NCBI RefSeq assembly: GCF_024166365.1
Contig: NC_064831.1
Span: 29,502,768-29,566,767, forward strand
DNA length: 64,000 nt
Reading direction: 5' to 3'
From: Elephas maximus indicus
Taxonomy: Eukaryota; Chordata; Mammalia; Proboscidea; Elephantidae
This document shows, piece after piece, positions 10,041 through 21,956 of this stretch. Each line of letters begins with the position of its first letter. The first letter of the stretch is position 1. The notes under the pieces are model-generated. The model made no database searches, was not told where the DNA came from, and worked only from the letters and a program-made list of their open reading frames with translations. The translations under genes and the position numbers were made by a program.

Positions 10041-11465
10041 ATTTCTTGTCTTCTGTTTTGTCTTAGTAGAAGGAATTGGGAGGAGCTGTAGCCAACCACT
10101 GGTTGGTCACCTCATCCTTCTGAGGCCCAGCCCATCGTAAGTTTAAGTGTCTGTTTCTCAAGAGGCTTAGGAAGCGTCACCCCTGTACCACCCGCCCTCC
10201 CCATGTGCCTCCACCACTGCTGGCTGCGCCTCCAGAGAGGCAAAGTTGGGCAGCACTCTAGAAAGGGCTTTTGTTCTTTTGTTCCTTCTCAGCAGTTTAG
10301 CTGCAGCTGTGTGGCAACACTAAGATTCACAAGCTTTGCGATTATACTTTCATAGTGAAAAAGAATAATAATTGCAAAAATACCAATTCCTTCCACACTT
10401 TATCTCTCATAAAAAGAGAACCATGTCCTGTGGAGGTCCAGGGGTAGGAGATGGTTCAAACAAACAAAAAACAGTGTTAGAATGAGAAGGGGACAGACAC
10501 ATCCATCCATGAAAAATCCATCCAAATAGCTTATTTTCTTACTGCGCCTCCACGAAAATCCTATTAGACACGGGAGGCTCAGAGAGCTTGGGGCAGCACG
10601 GCTCGCTCAGAAGAGGCAGAGCCAAGACCGAAGCTCAGTCCTCTCAGACGATCCGTTCTGTTTTCTAGTCAACCCATGAGTGAAGTATAGAAACATGGCG
10701 GCATTCATTTATTCAACATATTTTTGAGCACTGCTCTGTGCCAGGCTTCGCACTAAGTGCTATCAGTATACACACTGGCCTATGATCATGAAGCTTACAC
10801 GAGGAGCGACTGAAAATAAATAACCACCCACCCATAGTTAAAAGTTATAGTTACATATTTATAATTGTGACAAGTTGTACAAAGTAAAAGTAGATGAGAG
10901 CAAGAGAGTGTCTCCCATTCCTGTGAAAATTTTAGGGGCATTCTTGAGAAGCCTTTACTGATGGCATTTTATCAATTAAGCTTAGAGGTGTCCTGAAAGT
11001 ACATCCATGATCATCTCTGCAGCACTTCAAGTTCCTCTGGCACCGAAACTCAATATAGTATTAAAGAAAAAAAAAAAAAGTCAATATAGCCCATAGCCTA
11101 GTTGCATGATTTCAGCCATACCTGTCACTTTCCTATGGGTCGTCAACTTGACTCTGCTTTTAACTTCATTTTACAAACTCAGGACCTGCCCCTGCTCCCA
11201 CAAGGGGCCTAGGCACTTGACTAGAAGAGAGTACTGATGGGTCAAGGCCAAGAATCACTGTAAATATTTGGCACAGGAGACTAGGGACTCTGGAAAAGGC
11301 AGAAAAAGAGAAAGAAGACAAAAGGCAACAGAAAGAAAGCAGTAAACCCAGAATTTAGGATTTAGGGGAGATAAGTAACGTGTCAAATACTAACAGAAAC
11401 TATTTGGAAGAAACTAACCTGTCTGAATATTCCCTCTCCAATCAAGCCAAAAGCCACTTGCCTGT
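10041..11465. other. Intergenic; one L2-like remnant, no gene seen
   Basis: At about 10703-10830 a remnant with GAGCACTGCTCTGTGCCAGG matches the L2/MIR3-type 3' motif. The rest shows no open frame with recognisable similarity. A short A-run lies at about 11065-11080. Confidence 0.5.
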
Positions 11466-11612
11466 ATGTTGTTAGGTGCCGTTACATATAACAGAACTAA
11501 ATGCTGTCTAGTCCTCCACCATCTTCACAATCGCTGCTGCTATGTTTGAGCCCATTGTTTCATCCAGTGTGTCAATCTCATTGAGGGTCTTCCTCTTTTT
11601 TGCTGACCCTCT
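11466..11612 (-). mobile_element. RTE LINE 3' fragment
   Basis: Shows the - strand RTE terminal signature (GTTGTTAGGTGCCG, 'gagcccattgtt', 'gagggtcttcctc'), with a small internal deletion near the tail. Confidence 0.75.
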
Positions 11613-11624
11613 ATGTGCCTATAT

Positions 11625-11750
11625 AAACCACTGCCATCAAGTGAATTCCAACTTATAGCAACCCCACAGGGTTTCCAAGGCTATACATTTCTATGGAAGC
11701 AAACTGCCACATCTTTCTCCCAAGGAGCCACTGGTGGTTTTGAAACATGA
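11625..11750 (-). mobile_element. AfroSINE, head missing
   Basis: Tail (CCATCAAGTGAATTCC) and body (CAAACTGCCACATC, TTTCTCCCAAGGAGCC) are clear; the tRNA-like head is lost or too diverged. Sequence from 11751 to 12187 has no repeat I can name. Confidence 0.75.
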
Positions 11751-12187
11751 ACACAGTGGGATGCAAAAACTTCAACTTTGGAGGACCAATTAATGCCAGA
11801 CAAGCCTCCTTCAGCCATGTTTTGGGGAATTAGCAGCTCCAACATCACTCCAATATCTGTCTCTTGCCATATATACCTCTTCGTGGACTTTCCCAACCCC
11901 TACATGTCTCTTCTTCCCATGTTTGGGGCAGGACAGGTACATTTTGGTTTGATTGTTCATTTTGTTTTGTTTTTTTTCTATGAAAGTTCAAACACATGGC
12001 TCATTTATTCTTGGACTAATCATGATCGTATTTTTTATTACTTTATTAACCATTAGGTTTCTTTTGCAGACAGACAAAAGCATGAATGTTCATCCATTGT
12101 TGGAATAAGAAAGAAACTAATCAGAGGACACTAGATTTCTGAGTTTCCTAAGAAGATTTGTGGCCTGTTAATAATAAGCTGCTGCTT

Positions 12188-12546
12188 ATTGTTGTTGTTA
12201 GCTACCATTGAGTTGGCCCCCGACTTACGGCAACCTCAAGCACAACAAAACAAAACGCTGCCTGGTCCTGTGCCATTCCCATGATTGGTTGCAGATCAGA
12301 CCGTTGTGTGCCATAGGGTTTTCTTTGGCTCATTTTCAGAAGTAGGTCACCAGGCTTTCTTCCTAGTCCATCTTAGTCTGGAAGCTTCACAGAAACCTTT
12401 TCAGTGTCGTAGCAACACCCAAGCCTCCACTGACAGACAGGTGGTGGCTTTGCTTGAGGTGGCTTTGCATGAGGTACTTGACCAGGAATTCAACCTGGGT
12501 ATCGCTCTTTGGAAGTTGAGAATTTTACCTCTGCCTTTAAACTGCT
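12188..12546 (-). mobile_element. Composite SINE: tRNA-Gly-like head, RTE 5' UTR body, RTE 3' tail
   Basis: Read on the - strand, it opens with a tRNA-Gly-like head (GAGGTAAAATTCTC, then B-box-like GGTTGAATTCC). It then matches the RTE 5' leader ('agcttccagactaag'-type, 'cttctgaaa'-type motifs) and ends with the RTE 3' tail (GTTGTTGTTAGC at its + strand left end). At about 360 bases it is longer than the common AfroSINE and resembles the copy at 49112-49375. Confidence 0.75.
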
Positions 12547-12999
12547 GATATACCCAAAATTAGGGATCACCCTAAATGGAAAAGTTGAAGGATATGAAAA
12601 CTACATATCTACTAAGTAATTACTCTTCCCTATAACTTGAGGAATCAGTTGTTCTACGAGAACAAATTTATGAGTTTTTGAACATTTCCCATATGTACAA
12701 AGGATAAAGACTGTGCGCAAATCAGTATACTGAAATTCATAGACTTAGAAAGGATTGGTTTTATCTGATAGTTCTCTCCATTCCTCACTCTTTATTCTCT
12801 TATGATAATTTTGGTTGGATTTTTTACCTTTCAAGTCTTGTTTACTACCAGGTTTTCAATTTTCTCGATGGGAGAGTCACCCTAAAAAGCCAGTCGGGGC
12901 ACGTGTCCCCCAGGCAGTCACTGCATGTGGGTTATGAAACAATGTGATTGTTGCCTGTGAAACCCATTGCACAAATACAAATTAATGAGTTAACTCAGA

Positions 13000-13330
13000 G
13001 AAGATTTATTGAGAACTTTCACCATTTGTTCATCCGGGAAGTATATATTGAGTGTTTATCCACATACCAGCCACTGTTCTAGGCAGTGGATAAGCCAAAA
13101 ACCTAGTTGCTATCAAGCCAGCTTTGACTCATGGCAACCTCATGATGTCAGAGTAGAACTGTGCCCTATAGGGTTTCTAATGGCTGATTTTTACCAGGCC
13201 TTTCTTTCAATGCACCTCTGAGTGGACTCGAACCTACAACCTTTCAGTTAGCACCCAAGCTAACCTTTTGCACTACCCAGGAAAAAGTTTATAGTCTAGA
13301 TTTAGGAATTGTGTTTGGTACTAGAGATAC
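13000..13330 (+). repeat. L2-like remnant split by AfroSINE (-) 13093-13280
   Basis: TTTATTGAG..., ATTGAGTGTTT and CACTGTTCTAGG are L2/MIR3-type motifs on the left, with a short AGTTTATAGTCTAG continuation on the right. A - strand AfroSINE of the subtype containing 'ggctgattttta' lies between. I see nothing recognisable at 12547-13000. Confidence 0.6.
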
Positions 13331-13344
13331 AGAGATAGACCAGG

Positions 13345-13826
13345 TAGTGGATTGAATTGTGTCCCCCCGAAAGATATGTTGAAGGCCTACCCCTGTACCT
13401 GTGAATGTGATCCTCTTGGAAATAAGGAATTTCTTTTGCTGTTTTAATGAAGTCATTCCAGACTTTGGTGGGCTTTAAGTCTAATCCCTGTCATTATGAG
13501 TCGGAATTGACTCAACGGCAACAGGTTTTTTTTTTTTCTTTTTTTGGTGTCTTATAAAAAGAGGTAAACAGATGTGGAGAGACACACACACAGAGTCAGC
13601 TTGTGAGGGTCCATCTACAAGCCAAGGAATTCCAAGAAAACCCCAGGCTACAGAAACCAAGGGAGAAAAGGAAGAATCTCCCCCTGGAGCCAACAGAGGG
13701 AGAGCCTAGCCCTGCCCATGCCTTGAATTCAGACTCCTAGCCTCCGGAGCTGTGAGAAAAGAAATTTCAGCTCTTCAAAGGCACTCCACTTTGTGGTACT
13801 TTGTTAGCGCTAGGAATCTAAGACAG
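13345..13826 (+). mobile_element. MaLR-like solo LTR with AfroSINE tail fragment inside
   Basis: Starts with GGATTGAATTGTGTCCCC and ends with TTTGTGGTACTTTGTTA...CTAAGACA, the layout of ERVL-MaLR type LTRs. A 5'-truncated AfroSINE tail (about 13494-13550, GAGTCGGAATTGACTC plus a T-run) sits inside. No internal retroviral genes accompany it. Family assignment is by motif memory only. Confidence 0.65.
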
Positions 13827-14177
13827 ACCCTACCCAAAGGGAACTCATAATTTACTAAGAGAAAAAGGCATGCAAACAAATAATTCCAACTTTCTGTATT
13901 AAGAGGAAGGTACGTACATGCCCCCAAGGTGGCATTGAGGAGAAAGTGGTTAACTCCAATAGAAAATAGAATGTTTGGTTCAGGTTGGGCTGAGGATAAG
14001 AACTTTCAATAAACTGCTCCACAACATCTTCTATTAGGACAAACCTTAGAAATCAAGTATTTAACATCAGCATCCCATATTGACCAATCAACGACTGTAT
14101 TGTGCAATTACTGTGTTGAATGTATTGTTCTAGGCACCAGAAATAAATCTAGCATAAGGCCTGTTTCTTTGATAAAA

Positions 14178-14382
14178 CCCATTGCTGTCAAATTCACTCT
14201 GACTTACAGCAACCCTATAGAACAGGATAGGACTGCACCCCACCACCATGGAGTTTTCAGGGCTATAATCTTTATGGGAGCAGACCCCCACATCTTTCTC
14301 CCTTGGAGTAGCTGGTGGGTTTGAACCACCGACCTTTCAGTTAGCACCGGGGCACTTAACCACTGTGCCACCAGGGCTCCTG
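14178..14382 (-). mobile_element. AfroSINE
   Basis: Tail CCCATTGCTGTCAAATTC at the left, body with 'cccacatctttctccc', and a head ending in CCACCAGGGCTCC at the right. Old L2-like sequence (GTTCTAGGCACC) precedes it. Confidence 0.85.
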
Positions 14383-14510
14383 TATTTCTTTGCAAATTCT
14401 AAAAAAAATAATTAAATTGCATATGGCTCAGAAATAAATTGCAATTCTACACAATAAAACAAAAGATACCTAACAGCAGCCCATGATTGCTCAGAGAGTG
14501 ATGCAGATTG

Positions 14511-14626
14511 GTAGGTGCTAAAAAAGTGCAATTAATATGTTAGTTAATATAGTGTTAGAAGTACAAACCAAAGAATTTATCTATATACCTAATGTCTTTA
14601 TTAATTGCACTTTTTAGCAACTACCT
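14511..14626. mobile_element. Short palindromic MITE-like element
   Basis: Two arms of about 25 bases (14511-14535 and 14601-14626) are near-perfect reverse complements, enclosing about 65 bases of AT-rich loop. The arms contain TAGGTGCTAAAAAAGTGC-type sequence, loosely like mariner MADE1 termini. Flanking TA duplication is not clear. It could form a hairpin. Confidence 0.5.
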
Positions 14627-15344
14627 ATAATAATCATTATTAATAATAATCATGAATTTAACAATCCAGATATTGTTATGTCATGAACAAAGCTGTAGAC
14701 AGTGTCAATAACTGGGTCTCCAGTGGAAATATCCCCCAAAATCTATGCTTTTGCTTATATTCACCTACACACAATATTAGCTCTGGCAGAAAAACCTTCT
14801 AAAGCTGTATAATTGAGCTGTGTAATCCAAGGGATATCAAAACAAACCACTTAGCCGATTAGAAGCTGCAGTACACGTGACAAGCACCTTGGTGTAGCTT
14901 TTGAAATTCAGAAAGACCCAGGGAAGTCAATAGTCTACCCATCTATAAATAATTAAGAATGATTCTCCATAAGTCATACGTAAGATCAATACATTCTCAT
15001 CTCCTTTCTGTTCTCAGCTTCAAAGTGCAATTCTCAGAGCTTGTTCTGTGAGGAGATACAGGACAGTCCCAGTCCTGCCCCTCCCAGTCCCCAGGCTCTT
15101 CAGAATCTTGAGAACATCGGTTTGCTCGAGGTGGCGTGGCTAATCAGGGCCTGACTGGTAGCACTTCAGACAGATAATAGGAAGAAAGGGGACCACAAAT
15201 GCTATCTCCTTCCTTCTTCCAAAGAGATTTTTCCACCTCAAAAGAGGACTCAGGCACGTCCCTACTGCCCTCTCCTCATCATTCTCTAAGCAGCACCAGG
15301 CTTCAGCTTTTTTGACCAGTATACAACAGTTGGTGTGCCAAGAG
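14627..15344. other. Intergenic, nothing identified
   Basis: AT-moderate sequence without a recognisable repeat, exon or RNA gene. Confidence 0.4.
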
Positions 15345-15500
15345 TCAATTCATTCATTCCACAACCTTACATTGAGCACCTACTATGTGCCAGGCACTGT
15401 CCTAGGTCCTGGGATTTTAATTATGACCAACACACAATGGCCACCCTCAAGAAGCTCACAGTCTACTATGACATATACACATGTGACAGACAGTAGTAAC
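15345..15500 (+). repeat. L2-like remnant
   Basis: Contains TTGAGCACCTACTATGTGCC, AGGCACTGTCCTAGG and AAGAAGCTCACAGTCT, the classic L2 3' end order. Confidence 0.75.
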
Positions 15501-15873
15501 TGTGACCCAAATTTCTCTAGACAATCCTGGTCACAGTCTCTCTAATCCCCATTCGTTTTTACGGGCACAAATAAGTTCATACCAAATAACCCTAAAAATC
15601 AAAATCTCCAGGCCCAAAAGGATAAATATCTTACCAAACATTTAAAGAACAAATAACACTAGTTTTACATAATCTCTCTCAGAAAACAAAAGATGAGGAA
15701 ATACTTCCCAGCTTATTTTATGAGGCCAGTATTATCTTGATACCAAAACCAGACAAAGGCAGTGTATACACACAAAGCTACAAACTAATATCTCTCATGA
15801 ACATAGACACAAAAATCCTCAACAAAGTATTATCAAATCAAATCAATGTATAAAAAGAATAGTATAATACATC

Positions 15874-16310
15874 TATCTTAGTCATCTAGCACTGCTATAA
15901 CAGAAATACCGTAAGTGGATGGCTTTAACGAAGAAAATTTTATTCTTTCACAGTCCAGTAGGCTAGAAGTCTGAATTCAGGGCGCCAGCTCCAGGAGAAG
16001 GCTTTCTCTCTCTGTAGGCTCTGAAGGAAGGTCCTTGTGATGTATCAGTCTTCCCTTGGTCTGGGATCATCTCAGCACAGGAACCTCAGGTCCAAAGGAT
16101 GCACTCTGCTCCCGGTGCTGCCTAAGACAGTACCTACTCTTGTAGACCTCATCAATATAACCGCCACTAATCCATCTTATTACATCATAGTGATAGGATT
16201 TACAACATACAGGAAAATCACATAAAATGGTGGACAATCACACAATACAGGTACTTATGGCCCAGATAAGTTAACAGATATTTTTGGCGGACACAATTCA
16301 ATCCATGACA
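15874..16310 (-). mobile_element. LTR-type element with 5-bp TSD
   Basis: A 437-base - strand copy of the same LTR-like family as 25418-25936. It is flanked by a perfect 5-base direct repeat ACATC (15869-15873 and 16311-16315), the duplication size typical of ERVL/MaLR LTRs. No viral gene is attached. Confidence 0.75.
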
Positions 16311-16984
16311 ACATCCAAGCTGGATTTATTTCAATTATGCAAGGCTGGTTCAATATGCAAAAAATAAATAAATAAATGTAACCCACCATATCAACAGGCT
16401 AAAGAAGAAAAAGCGTATGGTCAAATCAATAGATGCAGGAAAAGCATCTAATAAAATTAAATACTGATTTATGACAAATCTCAGCAAACTAGAAATAGAG
16501 AGAAATATACTCGACCAAAGAACTTGCAGCTAACATCATGATTAATAGTAAAAGATTGAATGCTCTCCTTCTAAGATCAAGAATGAGGTGAAGATATTCA
16601 CTCTCACCACTCTTATTTAGTATAGAACTGGCTGTTCTAGCCAGTGCAATAAGGCAAGGAAAAGAAATAAATGGCACACAGATTGGAAAGGAAGAAATAT
16701 AAAATTTCCTATTTGCAGACACATTATTATCAATGTAGGAAACCCCAAAGAATCTTGCAAAAAAAAAAAAAGCTCCTAGAACTAGAGTTCAGTATGGTCA
16801 TAGGATACAAGATCAACCCAAAATCTATTGTATTTTCATAACTAACAACAAGTGAGTATAAACCATAATTTTTTTTAAAGTACCATTTACAGTTGCTCCA
16901 AAATAATAAAATTCTTAGTTATAAATCTAATAAAACGTGTAGGATTTACATGCTGAAAATTACCAGATACCGATGAAAGACAAC

Positions 16985-17150
16985 AAACCAAAAACCAAAA
17001 GTGTTGCTGTCGTCGGTTCCGACTTACAGAGATTTTTTTAGGACAGAGTAGAATTGCACAATAGGATTTCCAAGAAGCGTCTGGTTAATTCGAACTTCTG
17101 ACCTTTTGGTTAGAGCTGTAACTCTTAACCGCTGTGCCACCAGGGCTCCG
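16985..17150 (-). mobile_element. AfroSINE
   Basis: Tail GTTGCTGTCGTCGG, body 'ggacagagtagaatt', head ending GTGCCACCAGGGCTCC. It splits the old L1. Confidence 0.85.
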
Positions 17151-17407
17151 AGACTTCAAAGAAGACCTAAATAATTGGAAAGATATACTGATTGGAAGAC
17201 TCAACATAGTAAAGATGTCAATTCTCCCTAAAATAATCTATAGATTTAATGCAATTATGATTAAATTTTCAGTACGTTTTTTTGTAGACATAGACAGCCT
17301 TATTCTAAAATTTGTATTGAAAGAGAAGGGCCCTAGAATAGCCAAAATAATTTTGGAAAAAAAAAGAATAAAGTGGGAAAAATCAGTCTTCCCAATGTTA
17401 AGGCTTA

Positions 17408-17531
17408 CTACACCCCATTGCCATCGAGTTGATTTCGACTCATAGTGATCCAGGGAGTACCTGGTGGATTCAAACTGCCAAGCTTTTGGTTAGCAGTAGT
17501 AGCTCTTAACCACTACGCCACCAGTGTTTCC
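17408..17531 (-). mobile_element. AfroSINE, internal body deleted
   Basis: Tail CCATTGCCATCGAGTTG runs almost directly into the head (GATTCAAACTGCC, CCACTACGCCACC), lacking the usual 'cagagtagaactg' body. Also nested in the old L1. Confidence 0.8.
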
Positions 17532-17636
17532 AGGTTTACTATATAGATAAAATAATCAAGACAATGTAGTACTGGCAGAAGGAGAGACGCATAGATCAAT
17601 GGAACAGAACAGAGAAATCAGAAATAGACTGACACA

Positions 17637-18358
17637 GACCAAATTGCTGAACTGAGGTCTGTGCAGGCCATCGTCTTGGGGAACAACTAGCTCAACTGGC
17701 GTAGCACAGTTTATAAAGAAAATGTTCTACATTCTACTTTGGTGATTCTGGGGTCTTAAAAGCTTGTAAGTGGCCATCTAAGATACTCCACTGGTCTCAC
17801 GCCTTCTGGAGCAAGGGAGAAGGAAGAAAACTAAAGACACAAGGGAAAAATTAGTCCAAAAGACAAATGGACCACAGCTCCCACAGCCTCCACCAGACTG
17901 TGTCCCACACAACTAGATGGTGCCCGGCTACCACCACCAACTTCCCTGACAGGGATCACAATACAGGGTCCTGGACAGAGCTAGAGAAAAATATAGAACA
18001 AAATCCTAACTCAGAAAAAGACAGACTTACTGGTCTGAAAGATACTGAAGAAAATCCAAGAGTATGGCCCCTGGACACCCTTTTAACTCAGTACTGAAGT
18101 CACTCTTGAGGTTCACCCTTAAGCCAAAGATGAGACAAAATGAGACTAAATGGGCACACCAGCCCAGGGCCAAGGACAAGAAGGCAGGAGGGGGCAGGAA
18201 AGCTGGTAGTGGGAAACCCAAGGTCAGGAAGGAGAGGCTGTTGACCTGTAGTAGGGTTGGCAACCAGTGTCACAAAACAATATGTGTATTAATTGTTTAA
18301 CTAGAAGCTTGTTTACTCTGTAAACCTTCATCTAAAGTAGAATTTAAAAAAATAAAAG
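17637..18358 (+). mobile_element. Truncated L1 copy consisting of 3' UTR
   Basis: It begins ACCAAATTGCTG like the 3' UTR of the L1 at 45.5-46.3 kb and follows it through 'ggtgattctgggg', 'agatactccactggtctc' and the terminal 'gtaaaccttcatc', ending in an A-rich tail. The old L1 resumes after it, so this is a later, strongly 5'-truncated insertion. Confidence 0.8.
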
Positions 18359-19020
18359 AAATAAATAACTCACATGATATGCCCAGTTAATTTTTTACAA
18401 AGGGGTGAAAGCAATTCAACGGAGGATGGATAGTCTTTTCAACAAACGGTGCCGAAGCAATTGACACCCCACAGGGAAGGAAAAAAAATCTTAATTGAAC
18501 CTCACATCTTTCACAAAAATTAACTCAAAATGTACCATGGACTTCAATTTAAAACTATAAAAGTTTTTGTGGGAAAATGAGGTAAATTTTTTGAGACCTA
18601 GGACTAGGCAAAGAGTTTTTAGACTTGACATCAAAAGTATGATCCATGAAAGGAAAACTTGATAAGTTATATCTTATCAGAATCAAAAGCGTTTGTTCTG
18701 CAAAAGATTCTGTTAAGAAGATGAAAACACAAATTAGAAAGTTGGGGACTTGGAAAAATATTTGCAAATCATCTATTTGACAAAGGACTTGTATCTAGAA
18801 TATATAAAGAACTCTCAAAACTTAACAGTAAAAAAATCAAATAGTGCGCTTAGAAAATGGGCAAAAGACATGAACAGATATTTCATGGACAAGTACATAT
18901 ATATATCTGGGAAATGAGCCTATGAAAAGATGATCGTCATAAGGCCATTAAGGAAATGTAAATTAAAGTGACAATGAGATATCACTGCACACCTATTGGA
19001 GTGGCTGAAATAAAAAAAAT

Positions 19021-20247
19021 AGCATTAACATTAACCCCCACGAGTCTGTCAGTTTGTCATACTGAGGGGGCTTGCATGTTGCTGTGATGCTGCAGGGTAT
19101 GCCACTGGTATTTAAATACCAAAAGGGTCAACCATGGTGGACAGGTTTCAAATGAGCTTCCAGAGTAAGATAGACGAGGAAGAAGGACATAGTGATCCAC
19201 TTCTGAAAAGAATTAGCCAGCGGAAACCTTATTAAAAGCAGTGGAATATTGTCTGATACTACTATTGAACAATATCATCAATATCACACGTAAGTAAAAT
19301 TTTGCTGAAGATAATTCAAAGTCGGCTGCACCAGTATATCGACAGAGAACTGCCAGAAATTCAAGTCGGATTCAGAAAAATGTGGAACCGGGGATATCAT
19401 TGCTGATGTCAGATGGATCCTGGCCGAAAGCAGAGAATACAGAAAGATGTTTACCTGTGTTTTATTGATTATGCCAAGGCATTCGACTGTGTGGATCATA
19501 ACAAATATGGATAACATTGCAAAGAATGGTGTCATGGGTTGAATTGTGTCCCCTAAAAATATGTGTATCAATTTGGCTAAGTCATGATTCCCAGTCTTGT
19601 GTGATTGTCCACCATTTTGTCATCTGATGTGATTTTCCTGTATGTTATAAATCCCATCTCTATGATGTTGATGAGATGGGGTTAGCAACAGCCACGTTAA
19701 TGAGGCAGGACTCAAACTACAAGATTGGATTGTGTCTTGAGCCAATCTCTCTTGAGATATAAAAGAGAGAAGCAAGCAGAGAGACATAGGGACCTCATAC
19801 CACCAAGAAAGCAGCACCAGGTGCAGAGTGCGTCTTTTCGACCCAGGGTTCCTATGTGGAGGAACTCCTAGACCAAGTGAAGACTGATGACAAGGACCTT
19901 CCTCTAGAACCAACAGAGAGAGAAATCCTTCCCCTAGAGCTGGCACTTTGAACAAATCTGTCTTGGAAGAAGTACAACCACAGTGTTCCTTAGAAGCAAG
20001 GATGGCAAGACTACATCTCATATACATTGGACAAGTTATCAGGAGGGATCAGTTCCTGGAGAAGGACATCATGCTTGGCAAAGTAGAAAGTCAGTGAAAA
20101 AAAGGAATTGACACAGTGGCTGCAACAATGGGTTTAAGCATAACAATGATTGTGAAGATGACGCAGGACCAGGCAATGTTTCGTTCTGTTTATACATAGG
20201 GTTGCTATGAGTCAGAACCAACTCAACAGCACCTAACAACTACGACT
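19021..20247 (+). mobile_element. RTE LINE, internally deleted and split by an LTR-type copy
   Basis: The first part (19021-19534) is RTE 5' leader fused to part of the reverse-transcriptase region (CTGTGTTTTATTGATTATGC... encodes the CFIDYAKAFD motif). The last part (about 19946-20247) is the ORF end and 3' tail (GTTGCTATGAGTCAG, CAGCACCTAACAAC). An LTR-like fragment (about 19535-19945, GGGTTGAATTGTGTCCCC) separates them. Endonuclease and most of the reverse transcriptase are missing. Confidence 0.75.
19535..19945 (+). mobile_element. LTR-type element, 3' end missing
   Basis: Same family as 25418-25936 but stops around GAGCTGGCACTTTGAA, before the AATAAA-containing 3' portion. A matching 3' portion occurs at 20738-20893. 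Confidence 0.7.
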
Positions 20248-20737
20248 ATCTAGTTAGTGATTTCTCCTCCCATTCTTCCCCTTCCTTGTAACCATCAAAG
20301 ATTGCTTTCGTCTGTGTAAACCTTTTCTTGGGCTTTTTATAATAGTGGTCTCATACAATATTTGTCCTTTTGTGACTGACTTATTTCACTCAGCATAATG
20401 ACCTCCAGATTCATCCATTTGTGAGATGTTTCAGAGATTCATCATTGTTTTTTATGGTTGCATAGTATTCATTGTGTGTATGTACCGTAACTTCTTTATC
20501 CATTCATCTGTTGATGGGCACTTAGGGTGTTTCCATCTTTTTGGTGTTTCGAATAATGCTGCAATGAATATAGGTGTGCATATGTCTATTCACATGACAG
20601 CTCTTAATTCTCTAAATATATTCATAGGAGAGGGTTGCTGAATCATGTGGTATTTCTATTTCTAGATTTTAAGGAGGTGTCACATTGTTTTCCATAGTGA
20701 TTGTACCATTTTACATTCCCATCAGCAGTACATAAGA

Positions 20738-20893
20738 TTGATGAGAAGGCCGACAGAGAGAGAAAGCCTTCCCCTGGAGCTGATACCCTGAATTTGGACT
20801 CGTAGCCTACTTTACTATGAGAAAATAAACTTCTCTTTGTTAAAGCCATCCACTTGCGGTATTTCTGTTATAGCAGCACTAGATAACTAAGAC
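20738..20893 (+). mobile_element. 3' part of an LTR-type element
   Basis: Matches the 3' end of the family (CTGAATTTGGACT, AATAAACTTCTC, CACTAGATAACTAAGAC). It sits exactly where the - strand L1 jumps from distal ORF2 to the reverse-transcriptase core. Confidence 0.75.
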
Positions 20894-21956
20894 ACTTACC
20901 AATTTGGATGCTTTTTACTTCTTTTTCTTGCCTTATTGCTCTAGCTAGGACTTTCAACACAATGTTGAATAAGAATGGTGATAAACAACATCCTTGTCTG
21001 GTTCCCATTTGCAAGGGGAATGCTTTCAGTCTCTCTCCGATGGCAATAATATTGGCTGTTGGTTTTGTATAAATGCCTTTTATCATGTCATGGAATTCTC
21101 TTCTATTCCTATTTTGCTGAGAGTTTTTATCAGGAATGGGTGTTGGACTTTGTCAAATGCCTTTTCTGTATTGATTTAGATGATCATGTGATTCTTCTGT
21201 TTTATTTATGTGGTGGATTACATCGATTGAATTTTCTAATGTTGAATCTTCCTTGCATTAAAAAAAAAAAAAAGAAAAAATTTTCCTTGTATGAATTCAA
21301 CTTGTTCATGACATATTTTTTTGATATGCTGTGGAATTATATTGGCTAGAATTTTGCTGAGAATTTTTGTGTCTATATTCATGAGGCATATCAGTCTGTA
21401 ATTTTCTTTTTTGTGATGTCTTTACCTGGCTTTGGTATCAGGGTTATGCTGGCTTCATAGAATGAATTTGGGACTGTTCCTTCCTTTTCTAGGCTCTGAA
21501 ATAGTTTGAGTGGTACTGGTGTGAGTTCTTCTCTGAATGTTTGGTAGAATTCTCCAGTGAAGCCATCCAGGTGAGGGCTTTTGTTGTTGTTGTTGGGAGT
21601 TTTTTTTATTACCTCTCAGTCTCTTCTTTTGTTATGGGTTTAGTTTTTCTACCTTAGTTTGTGTTAGTTTAGGTAGGTTGTGTGTTTCTAGAAATTTGTC
21701 CATTTCCTCTGGGTTTTCAAATTTGTTGGAGTGCAATTTTTGATAGTATTCCATTATGATCCTTTTTATTTCAGTTAGATCTGTTGTGATATCACTTATC
21801 TCATTTCTTATTTGGGCTATTTGTTTCCTCTCCTGCTTTTCTTTTGTCAATTTGGCCAGTGGTTTGTTGAATTATTTGATCCTTGCAAACAATTAACTTC
21901 AGGTCTTGTTGATTCTTTCTATTGTTTTTCTGCTCTCTATTTCATTTATTTCTGCT

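Larger units (their letters stand above)
15560..19020 (+). mobile_element. Old L1 ORF2-derived LINE, multiply interrupted
   Basis: The + strand order follows L1 ORF2: a reverse-transcriptase region (about 15600-16800), thumb/C-terminal regions (about 16900-17630) and distal ORF2 (18360-19020). The reverse-transcriptase Asp-Asp site is decayed (FAD-T near 16715). Inserted pieces are an LTR (15874-16310), two AfroSINEs and an L1 3' UTR copy (17637-18358). Many stops and frameshifts; no function expected. Confidence 0.8.
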
